Below are positions 9,165 through 17,771 of a stretch of DNA of 64,000 bases, in pieces. The DNA comes from Streptomyces griseiscabiei (lineage in GTDB: Bacteria; Actinomycetota; Actinomycetes; Streptomycetales; Streptomycetaceae). The stretch lies in contig NZ_JAGJBZ010000001.1 of the NCBI RefSeq assembly GCF_020010925.1, forward strand, positions 3,513,001-3,577,000, written 5' to 3'. Position 1 is the first letter of the stretch; every line of letters begins with the position of its first letter. The notes under the pieces were generated by a model. The model was not told the origin of the DNA and did not search any database. It saw nothing but the letters and a program-made list of their open reading frames with translations. A program made the translations under genes and the position numbers.

Positions 9165-10034
9165 ATGCACGTGCGCGCAGTTGCCGCCGCGACCACAGCG
9201 TTCCTGGGGGCCACCGTCCTCCTGCTCCCCACTTCCGCCGCCCATGCGGCCGCTGACGCCGACAATCCGCTGGTCGTCGCGCACCGCGGAGCTTCCGCCT
9301 ACGCGCCCGAGAACACCCTGGCCGCCGTCGACAAGGCCGACGAGATGGGCTTCGAATGGGTCGAGAACGACGTCCAGCGCACCAGCGACGGCCGGCTCGT
9401 CGTGCTGCACGACGCGACGCTGACCCGGACGACCAACGTCGAGGAGCTCTATCCGGAGCGCGCCCCCTGGAACGTGGCGGACTTCACCGCCGCGGAGATC
9501 GCGCGCCTGGACGCGGGCAGCTGGTTCGACGGCGACTACGCGGGCGCGCGCGTGCCGACGTTGGAGCAGTACATGAGGCGGGTGTCGCGCAACCACCAGA
9601 AGCTCGTCCTGGAGATCAAGAACCCGCAGCTCTACCCGGGCATCGAACAGCAGACCCTGAAGGTGCTCGGCAACGAGGGCTGGCTCGCCCCGGCGCAGCT
9701 GGAGCGGCTGGTGATCCAGAGCTTCAGCGCCGACACCGTACGCCGGGTCCACGAACTGAGCCCTGCGGTGAAGACCGCTCTGCTCGGCACCCCGGACATC
9801 GCCGACCTGCCCGAGTACGCGACGTTCAGCGACCAGATCAACTCCTCGTACACGACGATCTCCGGCTCGTACGTCGCCACGATCCACGCGCTGGAGGGTC
9901 CGCACGGGAAGCCCTTGGAGATCCTGACCTGGACCGTGAACGACGCGGTGAACGCCCGCCGGGTGGCGGGCTACGGGGTGAACGGCATCATCACCAACAA
10001 GCCGGACGTGGTGAGAGAGGCCACGCAGAGCTGA
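9165..10034 (+). CDS. Secreted glycerophosphodiester phosphodiesterase
   Basis: 289 residues. A signal peptide (hydrophobic core ATTAFLGATVLLLP, likely cut after AAHA near residue 28) directs export. The mature part has the GDPD TIM-barrel signatures VAHRGASAYAPENTLAAV, VENDVQRTSDGRLVVLHD and LVLEIKNP, and ends with the usual WTVNDAVNARRVAGYGVNGIITNKP pattern in which the barrel closes. It would hydrolyse glycerophosphodiesters to glycerol-3-phosphate and an alcohol, scavenging phosphate or lipid head groups. The ATG has GAGGAG five bases upstream. Confidence 0.95.
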   Translation: MHVRAVAAATTAFLGATVLLLPTSAAHAAADADNPLVVAHRGASAYAPENTLAAVDKADEMGFEWVENDVQRTSDGRLVVLHDATLTRTTNVEELYPERAPWNVADFTAAEIARLDAGSWFDGDYAGARVPTLEQYMRRVSRNHQKLVLEIKNPQLYPGIEQQTLKVLGNEGWLAPAQLERLVIQSFSADTVRRVHELSPAVKTALLGTPDIADLPEYATFSDQINSSYTTISGSYVATIHALEGPHGKPLEILTWTVNDAVNARRVAGYGVNGIITNKPDVVREATQS

Positions 10035-10116
10035 CGACGGTTCCGGGCGGCGGCGTGCGTTCCGGGAAGGGACGCACGCCGCACTCGTTGTCGGTGGCCG
10101 CCCGTACGGTGGTCCC

Positions 10117-10671
10117 ATGAACAGCCATGCGCAGGACAAGCCGCGCGTCGTGTGGGCCGTCGTCGGCACGGACATCGGTCCGCTGCTGCTGGCCGCGACG
10201 GACGACGGCCTGGTCAACGTCGTGTTCCACGCCACGGACGCGGTGCGCGACCGGAGCCTCGACCGGCTCGCCTCCCGTCTCGGCACCACCCCGGTGGAGG
10301 CCCCCGGCGCGCCCCGGCTGGCCGAGGCGATACATCAGGTCGAGGCGTACTTCGCGGGCGAGCGGCACGACTTCGAGCTGCCGCTGGACTGGTCGCTGAT
10401 CTCCGGGTTCAACCGCCAGGTGCTGCGCGAGCTGGCGTCCGGCGTTCCCTACGGCTCGGTCGTCGGCTACGGCGATCTCGCGCGGCGCGTGGGGCAGCCG
10501 GGCGCGGCCCAGGCGGTCGGTGTCGCGATGGGGTCGAATCCGCTGCCCGTGGTGGTGCCGTGCCACCGGGTCGTCGAGAGCGACGGCGGCATCGGGGGGT
10601 TCGGCGGCGGGCTGGAGACCAAGCGGAAGCTGCTGGCCCTGGAAGGGGTGCTCCCGGAGCCGTTGTTCTGA
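10117..10671 (+). CDS. ogt: Methylated-DNA--[protein]-cysteine S-methyltransferase
   Basis: 184 residues, typical Ogt length. The suicide repair enzyme transfers O6-alkyl groups from guanine to its own cysteine: PCHRV at residues 148-152 has Cys149 as acceptor. The helix-turn-helix recognition segment precedes it (YGSVVGYGDLARRVGQPGAAQAV, in part), and the trailing GGIGGFGGGLETKRKLLALEG is conserved. The C-terminal codons and the TGA are duplicated in tandem just downstream (see the repeat entry). It is likely monocistronic. Confidence 0.97.
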   Translation: MNSHAQDKPRVVWAVVGTDIGPLLLAATDDGLVNVVFHATDAVRDRSLDRLASRLGTTPVEAPGAPRLAEAIHQVEAYFAGERHDFELPLDWSLISGFNRQVLRELASGVPYGSVVGYGDLARRVGQPGAAQAVGVAMGSNPLPVVVPCHRVVESDGGIGGFGGGLETKRKLLALEGVLPEPLF

Positions 10672-10699
10672 GAAGTGCTTCCGGAGCCCTTGTTCTGAG
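10648..10699 (+). repeat. 27-bp-period tandem duplication across the ogt stop codon
   Basis: Two 25-base copies at 10648-10672 and 10675-10699 match at 23 of 25 positions. Each encodes VLPEPLF followed by TGA, and the 27-base period is a multiple of three, so the second copy is in frame and provides a second stop after a read-through of the first. Confidence 0.8.
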
Positions 10700-10837
10700 G
10701 CAGCCATGGGTGGACTTTGCCCACCCGTGCGTGACCTTTGCCTGTGAGGTGACCGACGCGCGCGCGGTGGCGCGAATCGGTCATCGGTCGTCGTTTCGGC
10801 AGCCAGAGGCTGGCCGAAAACCGACGTCGGCGCTCGG

Positions 10838-11266
10838 TTATGCGTAGTGCCGCGCCTCGAACACATTGCCGTCCGGGTCCCGGAAGTAGAAGCTGCGCCG
10901 GGCCGCGCCACGCGCGCCGAACGAGTCGTACGAGAAGTCCGAGACGGGGACCGCCCGTTCCTCCAGCCGGGTCCGCAGCTCGTCGAAGGCCTCGCCGGGC
11001 ATGGCGAGACAGACGTGGTTGACGGGGTGGCCCGCACTGTCGGCGGCGCCGGGCACCATGGTCAGGGTCTCGGCCATGGCGAGCGGCATCAGGTCGAGGA
11101 TGGTCTCGTCGTTGAGGCGCACGGACGGGAAGGGGGCTCGTCCCGCCGCGTACTCGGCGACCCGTACGGGCTCCAGGCCGACGGCCTTCTCGTAGAAGTC
11201 GGCCGCGGCGAGCGGCTCCCGCACCCAGAGAACGACATGGTCGAGTCGAGTCGTGTTGTCCGTCAT
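10838..11266 (-). CDS. VOC (glyoxalase/bleomycin-resistance/dioxygenase) family protein
   Basis: 142 residues with the paired beta-alpha-beta-beta-beta modules of the vicinal oxygen chelate fold. LDHVVLWVREPLAAADFY opens the first, and HPVNHVCLAM and YFRDPDGNVFEARHY mark the second. Candidate metal ligands are His10, Glu54, His84 and Glu137, as in glyoxalase-like enzymes; the substrate is unknown. The ATG at 11266 is the plausible start. The gene is divergent from psuG with about 100 bases between. Confidence 0.85.
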   Translation of the reverse strand: MTDNTTRLDHVVLWVREPLAAADFYEKAVGLEPVRVAEYAAGRAPFPSVRLNDETILDLMPLAMAETLTMVPGAADSAGHPVNHVCLAMPGEAFDELRTRLEERAVPVSDFSYDSFGARGAARRSFYFRDPDGNVFEARHYA

Positions 11267-11365
11267 GCGCCCCAGGCTGGTGTCCCGCACCACAGGGCGC
11301 AAGGGTTTGGCCGGGCGCGCCGTCCGCCAGGGATGAGGGAGGAACGACAGACAGGAGGCATGCGC

Positions 11366-12271
11366 GTGCTGGTGGTGTCGGAAGAGGTGCGGGAAGCGGT
11401 CGACGCGCGTCGACCCGTGGTGGCGCTGGAGTCCACGATCATCGCGCACGGGCTCCCCCGCCCGCGCAATCTGCGGGTGGCGCTGGAGCTGGAGGAGGTC
11501 GTACGACAAGAGGGCGCCGTGCCCGCGACGATCGCCGTGCTGGACGGGCGGCCCCATGTCGGGCTCGACAAGGACCAGTTGGAGCGGGTCGCGAACGAGG
11601 ACGGCATCCGCAAGCTGGGTCACCGGGACCTGCCCCTCGCGGTGGCCTCGGGAGCGAGCGGCGCGACCACCGTGTCGGCGACCGCCCAACTGGCGGCCCT
11701 GGCAGGCGTACGGGTGTTCGCGACGGGTGGGCTCGGGGGCGTGCATCGGGAGTGGACGGTGTCCCAGGACGAATCCGCCGACCTGGGGCTGCTGGCGCGG
11801 ACCCGGATCACGGTGGTGTGCGCGGGCGTGAAGTCGATCCTGGACGTCCCGGCCACGCTGCAGCGCCTGGAGACGCTGGGTGTGGCGGTCGCCGGGTACG
11901 GCACGGACCGCTTCCCGGGCTTCTATCTGTCCGACTCGGGTCATCCGGTGGAGTGGACGCTGGGGTCGCCCGGCGAGGTCGCGGACGTCATGCGGGCGCA
12001 GGACGCGCTCGACGGCCCGGAGGCGACGTTGATCGTCGCCAACCCCGTCCCCGAGGACGAGCAGCTCGATCCCGAGTTGCACGCGCGTGTGCTGGCCGAC
12101 GCGCTGCGGGCCTGCGCGGCGGAGGGTGTGACGGGGCAGGCGGTCACCCCCTTCCTGCTGAGCTACCTGGTACGGCACACCGACGGCGCCTCCCTGACCG
12201 CCAACCTGGCGGCGGTACGCGGCAACGTACGGCTCGCGGCACGGATCGCGGCGGCCTGGGCCGGGGCGTGA
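11366..12271 (+). CDS. psuG: Pseudouridine-5'-phosphate glycosidase
   Basis: 301 residues. It cleaves pseudouridine 5'-phosphate reversibly to uracil and ribose 5-phosphate. Family signatures: VALESTIIAHGLPRP, PATIAVLDGRPHVGL, SGASGATTVSATA, ATGGLGGVHR, VVCAGVKSILDVPATLQRLE and the Mn-site region FPGFYLSDSG. The upstream AGGAGG is only one base from an ATG at 11360 but seven from the GTG at 11366, so I prefer the GTG; the difference is two residues. psuK starts one base after its stop, a classic two-gene operon for pseudouridine catabolism. Confidence 0.95.
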   Translation: MLVVSEEVREAVDARRPVVALESTIIAHGLPRPRNLRVALELEEVVRQEGAVPATIAVLDGRPHVGLDKDQLERVANEDGIRKLGHRDLPLAVASGASGATTVSATAQLAALAGVRVFATGGLGGVHREWTVSQDESADLGLLARTRITVVCAGVKSILDVPATLQRLETLGVAVAGYGTDRFPGFYLSDSGHPVEWTLGSPGEVADVMRAQDALDGPEATLIVANPVPEDEQLDPELHARVLADALRACAAEGVTGQAVTPFLLSYLVRHTDGASLTANLAAVRGNVRLAARIAAAWAGA

Positions 12272-12272
12272 G

Positions 12273-13211
12273 GTGGCGCGGCACGGTGTGACCGGGCCCG
12301 CCGGCGCGAAGGGCGGAGCGCTGCTGGTGGTGGGTGACGTCGTCACGGATGTCGTCGCCCGGCATCGCGGGCCCCTCGCGGCGGGCACCGACACGGCCTC
12401 CGCGATCCGGACGCTGCCGGGCGGGGCGGGTGCCAATGTGGCCTGCTGGGCGGCTCACCGGGGCTGCGCCGACGTGCGGCTGCTCGGGTGCGTGGGCACG
12501 GACGGGGCCGAGTGGCACGAGCGGGAGCTGCGGGCCTCGGGCGTACGGCCGCAGCTGGTCGTCGACCCGGACGCGGCCACGGGGACGGTGATCTGCCTGG
12601 TGGACACCGGCGACGCGGCCGAACGCACGTTCCTGACCGACAGCGGCGCCGCGTTGCGGCTGGACCCTGGCCACTGGTCGCCGTCCCTGCTCGACGGGGT
12701 CGCTCGGCTGCATCTGTCGGGCTATCTGTTCTTCGCGGAACCGAGCCGCGCGCTGGCTTCCGTGGCCCTGGAGTCGGCACGCGCGCGTGGGGTGCCGGTG
12801 AGCGTCGATCCCGCGTCGGCGGGGTTCCTCGCGCGGCTGGGCGTGGACCGTTTCCTCGCGCTCGTCGAGGGCGTCGATGTGCTGCTGCCCAGCCGCGACG
12901 AGGCATGTCTGCTGACCGGACTGCCCGATCCGGCCGACGCGGCGGCCAAGCTGAGTCGCCTCTTCCCTCTCGTCGTGGCCAAACAGGGCGCCGACGGTGC
13001 GCTGATCGCCCGCGGGGGCGGCATCGAGTCACGGATCCCGGCGGCCCCCGCCGTGCCCCGCGACACCACCGGCGCGGGCGACGCCTTCACCGGCGCCTTC
13101 CTGGCCGCGCTGCTCGCGGGCGCGGAGGTCGAGAAGGCGGCGGCCGAGGGGTGCGCGGCGGGAGCGCGGGCGGTGGGGGAGGTGGGTGGAAGGCCGCCGA
13201 GGGGCGGCTGA
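12273..13211 (+). CDS. psuK: PfkB-family carbohydrate kinase, probable pseudouridine kinase
   Basis: 312 residues with the ribokinase fold: LLVVGDVVTDV near the start, the substrate-site GGAGANVACWAA and the C-terminal ATP/anion-hole motif DTTGAGDAFTGAFLA with its catalytic Asp near residue 270. As the partner of psuG it would phosphorylate pseudouridine to the glycosidase substrate. The GTG start lies one base after the psuG stop, indicating translational coupling. Substrate assignment rests on the operon; sequence alone supports only a PfkB sugar or nucleoside kinase. Confidence 0.85.
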   Translation: MARHGVTGPAGAKGGALLVVGDVVTDVVARHRGPLAAGTDTASAIRTLPGGAGANVACWAAHRGCADVRLLGCVGTDGAEWHERELRASGVRPQLVVDPDAATGTVICLVDTGDAAERTFLTDSGAALRLDPGHWSPSLLDGVARLHLSGYLFFAEPSRALASVALESARARGVPVSVDPASAGFLARLGVDRFLALVEGVDVLLPSRDEACLLTGLPDPADAAAKLSRLFPLVVAKQGADGALIARGGGIESRIPAAPAVPRDTTGAGDAFTGAFLAALLAGAEVEKAAAEGCAAGARAVGEVGGRPPRGG

Positions 13212-13311
13212 GGGCCATGGCCGGTGCGCGGCGCCCGGGGGGCTCCGGCCGGGGCACGGTGAGGGCGTCGACGGCCCGGGCCGTCGCCCGGGTGACACCG
13301 TGGTGCCGGTC

Positions 13312-13344
13312 GGCCCGCCGGGAGCCTGTGCTCCGCGGCGGGCC
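13312..13344 (+). terminator. Hairpin between convergent psuK and methyltransferase
   Basis: GGCCCGCC...GGAGC (from 13312) pairs with GCTCC...GGCGGGCC (to 13344) around a CTGT loop, giving a nearly perfect 13-bp GC stem. It lies 100 bases after psuK and 10 bases after the convergent gene's stop on the other strand, so it can serve both. Confidence 0.65.
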
Positions 13345-13354
13345 TGACCTGCCT

Positions 13355-14152
13355 CTACGCCTTGCGGCCCCACGCCGAGATCAGTGGCGGGGCCGCGATG
13401 TCCAGCGCTCCGGAGGCCACATGGGCGAGGTGCCGGTCGATCTCGTCGTCCGTGGCGAGGTCGGCGGTGACGAGGTCCTCACGGAGCCGGTCTACGGTCA
13501 TCGACTCCAGGGCGGAGCAGGCGGGTGACACGACAGGGAAGTACGCGTCGGCCTCCACGCCGCGCAGTCCCGCCGCGCGCAGCAGGCGCGGGAGTCGGCG
13601 GCCGTGCGCGGGGTCGATCCCCCGTTCGGTGAGCAACGCGGCGACGGCCTGGCGAAGCCGGTTGGCCAGTTGGTGTTCGGGCCCGGACTCCTCGAGGCAG
13701 GCCAGGGGTTGGAGGGCGGGGTCGGCATCCTCGATCAGGAGGCGTCCGCCGGGACGCAGGGCCTTGATCATCGATGACAACGCCCGGTCGCGGTCGGGCG
13801 CGTGGGCCAGGGAGAGCCGCGCGTGGACGAGGTCGAAGCCGTCCCCCGGCGGCTCGTCGACGCCCACCCGGTGGAGGAGGGCCTCCACCGGAGGGCGGGT
13901 GACCGAGGGGACGGCCCAGGAGAGGTCGGTGTCGGTCGCGATGACCTTGCCGGTCGGTCCGACCTTCTTGGCCAGCCAGGAGACGACGGAGGTGCCGCCC
14001 GCGCCGACCTCCCAGCAGCGCCAGCCCGAGCCCAGGCCGAAGGCCTCCATGTGCCGGAACGTCGTGGGGTCGAAGAGCGTGGCGAAGGCGTCGGGGCCCT
14101 GCCCCGTCTCGGCCTGCCGGTGGTCGAGGAGATACCCGTCGGTTCGCATCAT
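13355..14152 (-). CDS. Class I SAM-dependent methyltransferase
   Basis: 265 residues. Rossmann motif I is WEVGAGGTSVVSWLA with the following acidic TDTDLSW strand; motif IV is FDLVHARLSLAHAPDR, and LRPGGRLLIEDADP is the post-II loop. The first 30 residues (MMRTDGYLLDH...) and C-terminal half likely determine substrate, which I cannot predict. Two adjacent ATG codons (14152 and 14149) can start it. An inverted repeat with an AT-rich centre lies directly upstream. It may methylate a small molecule. Confidence 0.85.
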   Translation of the reverse strand: MMRTDGYLLDHRQAETGQGPDAFATLFDPTTFRHMEAFGLGSGWRCWEVGAGGTSVVSWLAKKVGPTGKVIATDTDLSWAVPSVTRPPVEALLHRVGVDEPPGDGFDLVHARLSLAHAPDRDRALSSMIKALRPGGRLLIEDADPALQPLACLEESGPEHQLANRLRQAVAALLTERGIDPAHGRRLPRLLRAAGLRGVEADAYFPVVSPACSALESMTVDRLREDLVTADLATDDEIDRHLAHVASGALDIAAPPLISAWGRKA

Positions 14153-14170
14153 GCCGCGATCATCCCATTT

Positions 14171-14198
14171 GAGCGTCTTATCACTAATAGCGACGCTC
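14171..14198 (-). promoter_or_regulatory. Inverted repeat with AT-rich core upstream of the methyltransferase
   Basis: GAGCGTC and GACGCTC flank the AT-rich 14-base core TTATCACTAATAGC, ending 19 bases before the ATG on the minus strand. The position and composition suit a promoter/operator, but it could equally form a leader hairpin. Confidence 0.35.
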
Positions 14199-14442
14199 CC
14201 GCAGTCCGTGAGGTCGCCCGGCCGTGACCGGTCCGTCCGCCCCCGTCGCACCGATCGGAACGGAACGCCAGGACCGGCACGCCCGAACCGGCGGGGACGG
14301 AACGGCGGGGCCGACCGGGACGTCTACAAGTGAAGCGGAATGTTCCGTTCCCACAGCCTTACCCGGCACTCGTTCGGCCCTGGCAAACTGACGCGACAGG
14401 CACGAAGTGCGGTGCGAGGAGATCCACGCAAGGAGAAGCCAG

Positions 14443-15570
14443 ATGTCCATGGCAGGGAATCTGCGGAAGGTCGCCGGTCTCGACAAGGTCGGCGGCCTGC
14501 GCAGGATGGCGAGGCTGGCCCGACGACGCCCCCGCGTCGACCTCAGCCATCCGGCCCGCTCCCCGCTCGGCACCTCGGTGGTCAACTGCGTCACCTACCA
14601 CAAGGGCGTCCGCTCCCCCGCCGTCCGCGATGTCGTCGAGGCCGTCAGGCAGGTCCGCAGGCACGACCACGGCTTCGTCTGGCTGGGGCTGCACGAGCCG
14701 ACGCAGCGGGAGTTCGCCGGCATCGCCGAACTCTTCGACCTGCACCCGCTGGCCGTGGAGGACGCGATCGAGGCCCACCAGCGCCCCAAGCTGGAGCGCT
14801 ACGACGACACCCTGTTCGCGGTGTTCAAGACGGTCTGCTACGTCGAGCACACCGAACTGACCGCGACCAGCGAGGTGGTGCACACCGGCGAGATCATGGT
14901 CTTCGTCGGCCCCGACTTCGTGATCACGGTCCGGCACGGGCGGCACGGCTCACTCGGCCCGCTGCGCGAGGAACTGGAGGCGAACCCCGACCAGTTGGCC
15001 AAGGGTCCGGCCGCGGTGCTGCACGCGATCGCGGACCACGTGGTGGACGACTACCTGAACGTCACGGACTCCGTCCAGACGGACATCGACCAGGTCGAGA
15101 CCGACGTCTTCGCCGCGAACGGCGCGCGCGTCGACCCGGGACGCATCTACCAGCTCAAGCGCGAACTGCTCGAACTGAAGCGGGCGGTGGCCCCGCTCGC
15201 CCGCCCGCTCCTGGAGCTGACCTCACGACCGATCCGGGTCATCGACCCGGAGATACAGGCCTACTTCCGGGACGTCTCGGACCACCTGCTCCGCGCCACC
15301 GAGCAGATCGCCGCGTTCGACGAACTGCTCAACTCGATCCTGCAGGCCCATCTCGCGCAGGTCAGCGTCGCGCAGAACGAGGACATGCGCAGGATCACGG
15401 CATGGGCGGCGCTCATCGCCGTACCGACCATGGTGTGCGGGGTGTACGGCATGAACTTCGAGCACATGCCCGAGTTGCACTGGAGGTTCGGCTACCCGCT
15501 GGTGCTGGCCGTCATAGCCGTCGCCTGCGTCGCCCTGTTCCGGGGCTTCAAGCGCAACGGGTGGCTGTGA
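14443..15570 (+). CDS. corA: CorA family magnesium/cobalt transporter
   Basis: 375 residues: a long acidic cytoplasmic funnel domain, then two C-terminal membrane helices. The first ends in the channel signature YGMNFEHMPE and the second is PLVLAVIAVACVALF followed by a basic tail (KRNGWL), as in CorA pentameric channels. The ATG at 14443 has AAGGAGA eight bases upstream; an in-frame ATG twelve codons earlier lacks a site. The N-terminal 40 residues are basic and probably disordered. It converges on the CBS gene with a 19-base gap. Confidence 0.95.
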   Translation: MSMAGNLRKVAGLDKVGGLRRMARLARRRPRVDLSHPARSPLGTSVVNCVTYHKGVRSPAVRDVVEAVRQVRRHDHGFVWLGLHEPTQREFAGIAELFDLHPLAVEDAIEAHQRPKLERYDDTLFAVFKTVCYVEHTELTATSEVVHTGEIMVFVGPDFVITVRHGRHGSLGPLREELEANPDQLAKGPAAVLHAIADHVVDDYLNVTDSVQTDIDQVETDVFAANGARVDPGRIYQLKRELLELKRAVAPLARPLLELTSRPIRVIDPEIQAYFRDVSDHLLRATEQIAAFDELLNSILQAHLAQVSVAQNEDMRRITAWAALIAVPTMVCGVYGMNFEHMPELHWRFGYPLVLAVIAVACVALFRGFKRNGWL

Positions 15571-15589
15571 CGGCGCGGCTTGGGACGGG

Positions 15590-16018
15590 TCAGCGTGTCG
15601 CGCTCCTCGCGTAGACGCTCTCGGCCCAGGAGGCGATCTGGTCGTCCGACAGATGGTGGGCCAGGTCGGCTTCGCTGATCATGCCGACGAGCCGCTTGTT
15701 CTCGATCACCGGGAGCCGACGGATCTGATGCCCCTTCATCTCCTGGAGCACCTCGCTGACGTCTGCGTTCGCGTCGATCCAGCGCGGTGTGCCCTTGGCC
15801 AGTTCGCCGGCCGTGATCGTCGACGGGTCGTGGCCCAGGGCGACGCAGCCGACGACGATGTCGCGGTCGGTGAGGATGCCGCAGAGCCGTTCGTTCTGGT
15901 CGCTGATGGGGAGGGCTCCGACGTTCAGCTGGCGCATCAGCTGCGCGGCGCGGTCCAGGGTCTCGTGGGCGGGGATCCACTGGGCTCCGCGGTGCATGAT
16001 GTCTCCGGCGGTGGTCAT
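15590..16018 (-). CDS. CBS-domain protein
   Basis: 142 residues forming one pair of CBS domains (Bateman module). CBS1 covers about residues 5-60, with MRQLNVGALPISD and LCGILTDRDIVV; CBS2 covers about 75-130, with MKGHQIRRLPVIENKRLVGMISEADLA. Such stand-alone modules usually bind adenine nucleotides and act as energy or redox sensors; no partner is evident. The ATG at 16018 follows GGGAGG. Confidence 0.93.
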   Translation of the reverse strand: MTTAGDIMHRGAQWIPAHETLDRAAQLMRQLNVGALPISDQNERLCGILTDRDIVVGCVALGHDPSTITAGELAKGTPRWIDANADVSEVLQEMKGHQIRRLPVIENKRLVGMISEADLAHHLSDDQIASWAESVYARSATR

Positions 16019-16138
16019 GTAGTACCTCCCGGTGCCGGACGGCCGGCGCGGCGCAGGACACACCGCTAGTCCCGGCGCCCTACATTCTTGCCGCGACCGG
16101 AGTGAAGCGCACTCGGAAGCCCCCGCCCCGCCCGCTCG

Positions 16139-16780
16139 TCAGCCGTTCCAGGCAGGGTGCCGTGGGTCGTCGGCGCGTACCAGGACGTCCGCTGCGGTGG
16201 CCGGGTCGGTCTCGGTCCCGTAGCGCTCGAAGGCGGGAAGGGTCCAGTGCTCGGCCTCGGGGGTGCGGCGGCGCAGGGCGCCCGGGGAGAGAAGGACGTG
16301 CACGGTCAGATCGAAGGGGAACCAGTTCTTGAGAAGGAGGGGGCCGTGCGCCAGCAGGAGTGCGCCGGGCGGGAGTTGGACGTAGGAGCTGCGGGTCGCG
16401 CGGTCGGTCGCGGGGTCCCAGAGGTCGGGCAGGACCCGGCCCGTGCCACCGGGGTCGAGCGGGCCGAAGACCTCCCGCCACAGGGCGGCGGAGTCGAACC
16501 AGCCGTCGTAGTACGCCTCCACGTCCTCGTGGCCGTACTCGAAGCGCAGCGAAGCCGGCCGCAGAAAGCCCTCGGTGCCCACGACGAGCGAGGACCGGCC
16601 GCGTACGCGCAGCGCCTCCGACACCCGTGCGGCGAGGTCCCCGGGGCGCGCGGCCGGGGCGCCGTCGAAGGCGACGCGCGGCCAGGGCGAACCGTCGTCC
16701 GGCTTCAGGTCGATGAGGCGGTCGGCGAGGAGGTCGCCGAGCCGTTCCCAGGTGATCGCTTCGAATCGCACACGGCCCAT
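16139..16780 (-). CDS. Uridine-kinase-like P-loop fold protein
   Basis: 213 residues. The layout (N-terminal nucleotide-site strand VAFDGAPAARPGDLA, RFEYGHEDVEAYYDGWFD, VLPDLWDPATDRATRSSYVQLPPGALLLAHGPLLL, in part) resembles actinobacterial proteins annotated as uridine kinase. The P-loop is atypical: the GxxxxGK[ST] lysine is missing, so kinase activity is not assured. The start at 16780 (MGRVRFEAITW) is chosen because longer versions add unconserved residues. It is divergent from the DUF2293 gene. Confidence 0.75.
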   Translation of the reverse strand: MGRVRFEAITWERLGDLLADRLIDLKPDDGSPWPRVAFDGAPAARPGDLAARVSEALRVRGRSSLVVGTEGFLRPASLRFEYGHEDVEAYYDGWFDSAALWREVFGPLDPGGTGRVLPDLWDPATDRATRSSYVQLPPGALLLAHGPLLLKNWFPFDLTVHVLLSPGALRRRTPEAEHWTLPAFERYGTETDPATAADVLVRADDPRHPAWNG

Positions 16781-16872
16781 GATGCCGCGCGCGGCGGGCC
16801 CCGCCCCCGCCGGACCGGAGATCGGCCCGACAACCACGTGCCCCTGGGGCCACCAGGGGGAATGAACCGCGT

Positions 16873-17556
16873 ATGGCCGCACTCGCCACTCCCCCGCCCC
16901 GTACCGGACTTGTCGTCGTGCAGGCACTCAGGAAGAAGCACTGCGCCGAGTGCCGGAGCGGGCCGGTGGCGATGCTGGTGCTGGAGGAGGGGGCGCCGCG
17001 CTGCCTCGACTGCGCGGATCTCGGGCACCTCGTGTTCCTGCCCCGGGGCGACACCGCGCTCACCCGGCGGGCCCGGGAGGAGAGTGCGCTGTCGGCGGTG
17101 GTCGTGCGGTTCAACCGGCGCCGGAGCCGGTACGAGCGGCAGGGCGTCCTGGTCGAGGAGGCGGCGCTCGCCCGTGCCGAGGAACGGTGCCTGGCGGACG
17201 CGGAGGCACGACGCCGACGCCGGGTGCGGGACGCGCGGCGGCGCGCCGCGGAGGACGTGTGCTTCACGGACGCGTTCGCCACGGAGATCCGGCGGCTGTT
17301 CCCCGCGTGCCCGGCGGAGCGGGCCCGGGAGATCGCCGCCCACGCCTCCCTGCGGGGCAGCGGCCGCGTCGGCCGCAGCGCCGCGGGGCGCGCCCTGACG
17401 GAGATCGCGGTGACCTCGGCCGTCATCGCCTCCGTCCGGCACGTGGACACGCCGTACGACCACCTCCTGATGACCGGCGTACCCCGTCATGAGGCGCGCC
17501 GACGGATCGCGGGGGTGGTGGAGACGACGCTGCGGGGGTGGCGGGGAGGGGCGTGA
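16873..17556 (+). CDS. DUF2293 domain protein
   Basis: 227 residues. The N-terminal region has a CxxC-CxxC pair (KKHCAECRSG, PRCLDCADLGHLV) suggesting a zinc ribbon. The middle is an Arg-rich helix (EARRRRRVRDARRRAAEDV), and the C-terminal half is the DUF2293 domain with IRRLFPACPAERAREIAAHA and VRHVDTPYDHLLMTG. The function of DUF2293 is unknown; the basic charge and zinc ribbon hint at nucleic-acid binding, which is inference. It ends in an extreme poly-G hairpin. Confidence 0.85.
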   Translation: MAALATPPPRTGLVVVQALRKKHCAECRSGPVAMLVLEEGAPRCLDCADLGHLVFLPRGDTALTRRAREESALSAVVVRFNRRRSRYERQGVLVEEAALARAEERCLADAEARRRRRVRDARRRAAEDVCFTDAFATEIRRLFPACPAERAREIAAHASLRGSGRVGRSAAGRALTEIAVTSAVIASVRHVDTPYDHLLMTGVPRHEARRRIAGVVETTLRGWRGGA

Positions 17557-17611
17557 AGGGGCGGGGGGGGTGGGGTGGGGGGCTGGGGGGGGAGGGAGGG
17601 CCCCCCACCCC
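17549..17611 (+). terminator. Poly-G hairpin with quadruplex potential after the DUF2293 gene
   Basis: After the stop, many runs of three or more G occur within about 60 bases. GGGGTGGGGGG at 17572-17582 is perfectly complementary to CCCCCCACCCC at 17601-17611, with a G-only-rich 18-base loop. It can act as a terminator, and the G runs could form a quadruplex in the coding-strand DNA or RNA. Confidence 0.6.
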
Positions 17612-17771
17612 GATGGGAAAGCGAAGGCGGCGACGGTCCGGCGGAAGTGGACGTTCGCGTATGGGCGTGGGCGGCTCGGGCATGGTGACTGTGGCCGTGT
17701 GGATGTTCACTTGAGGTGACGGCAGGTGGGGCAGGGATGGTCGGAGTCGGGGGATCGAGGTGGGAGCGGAC

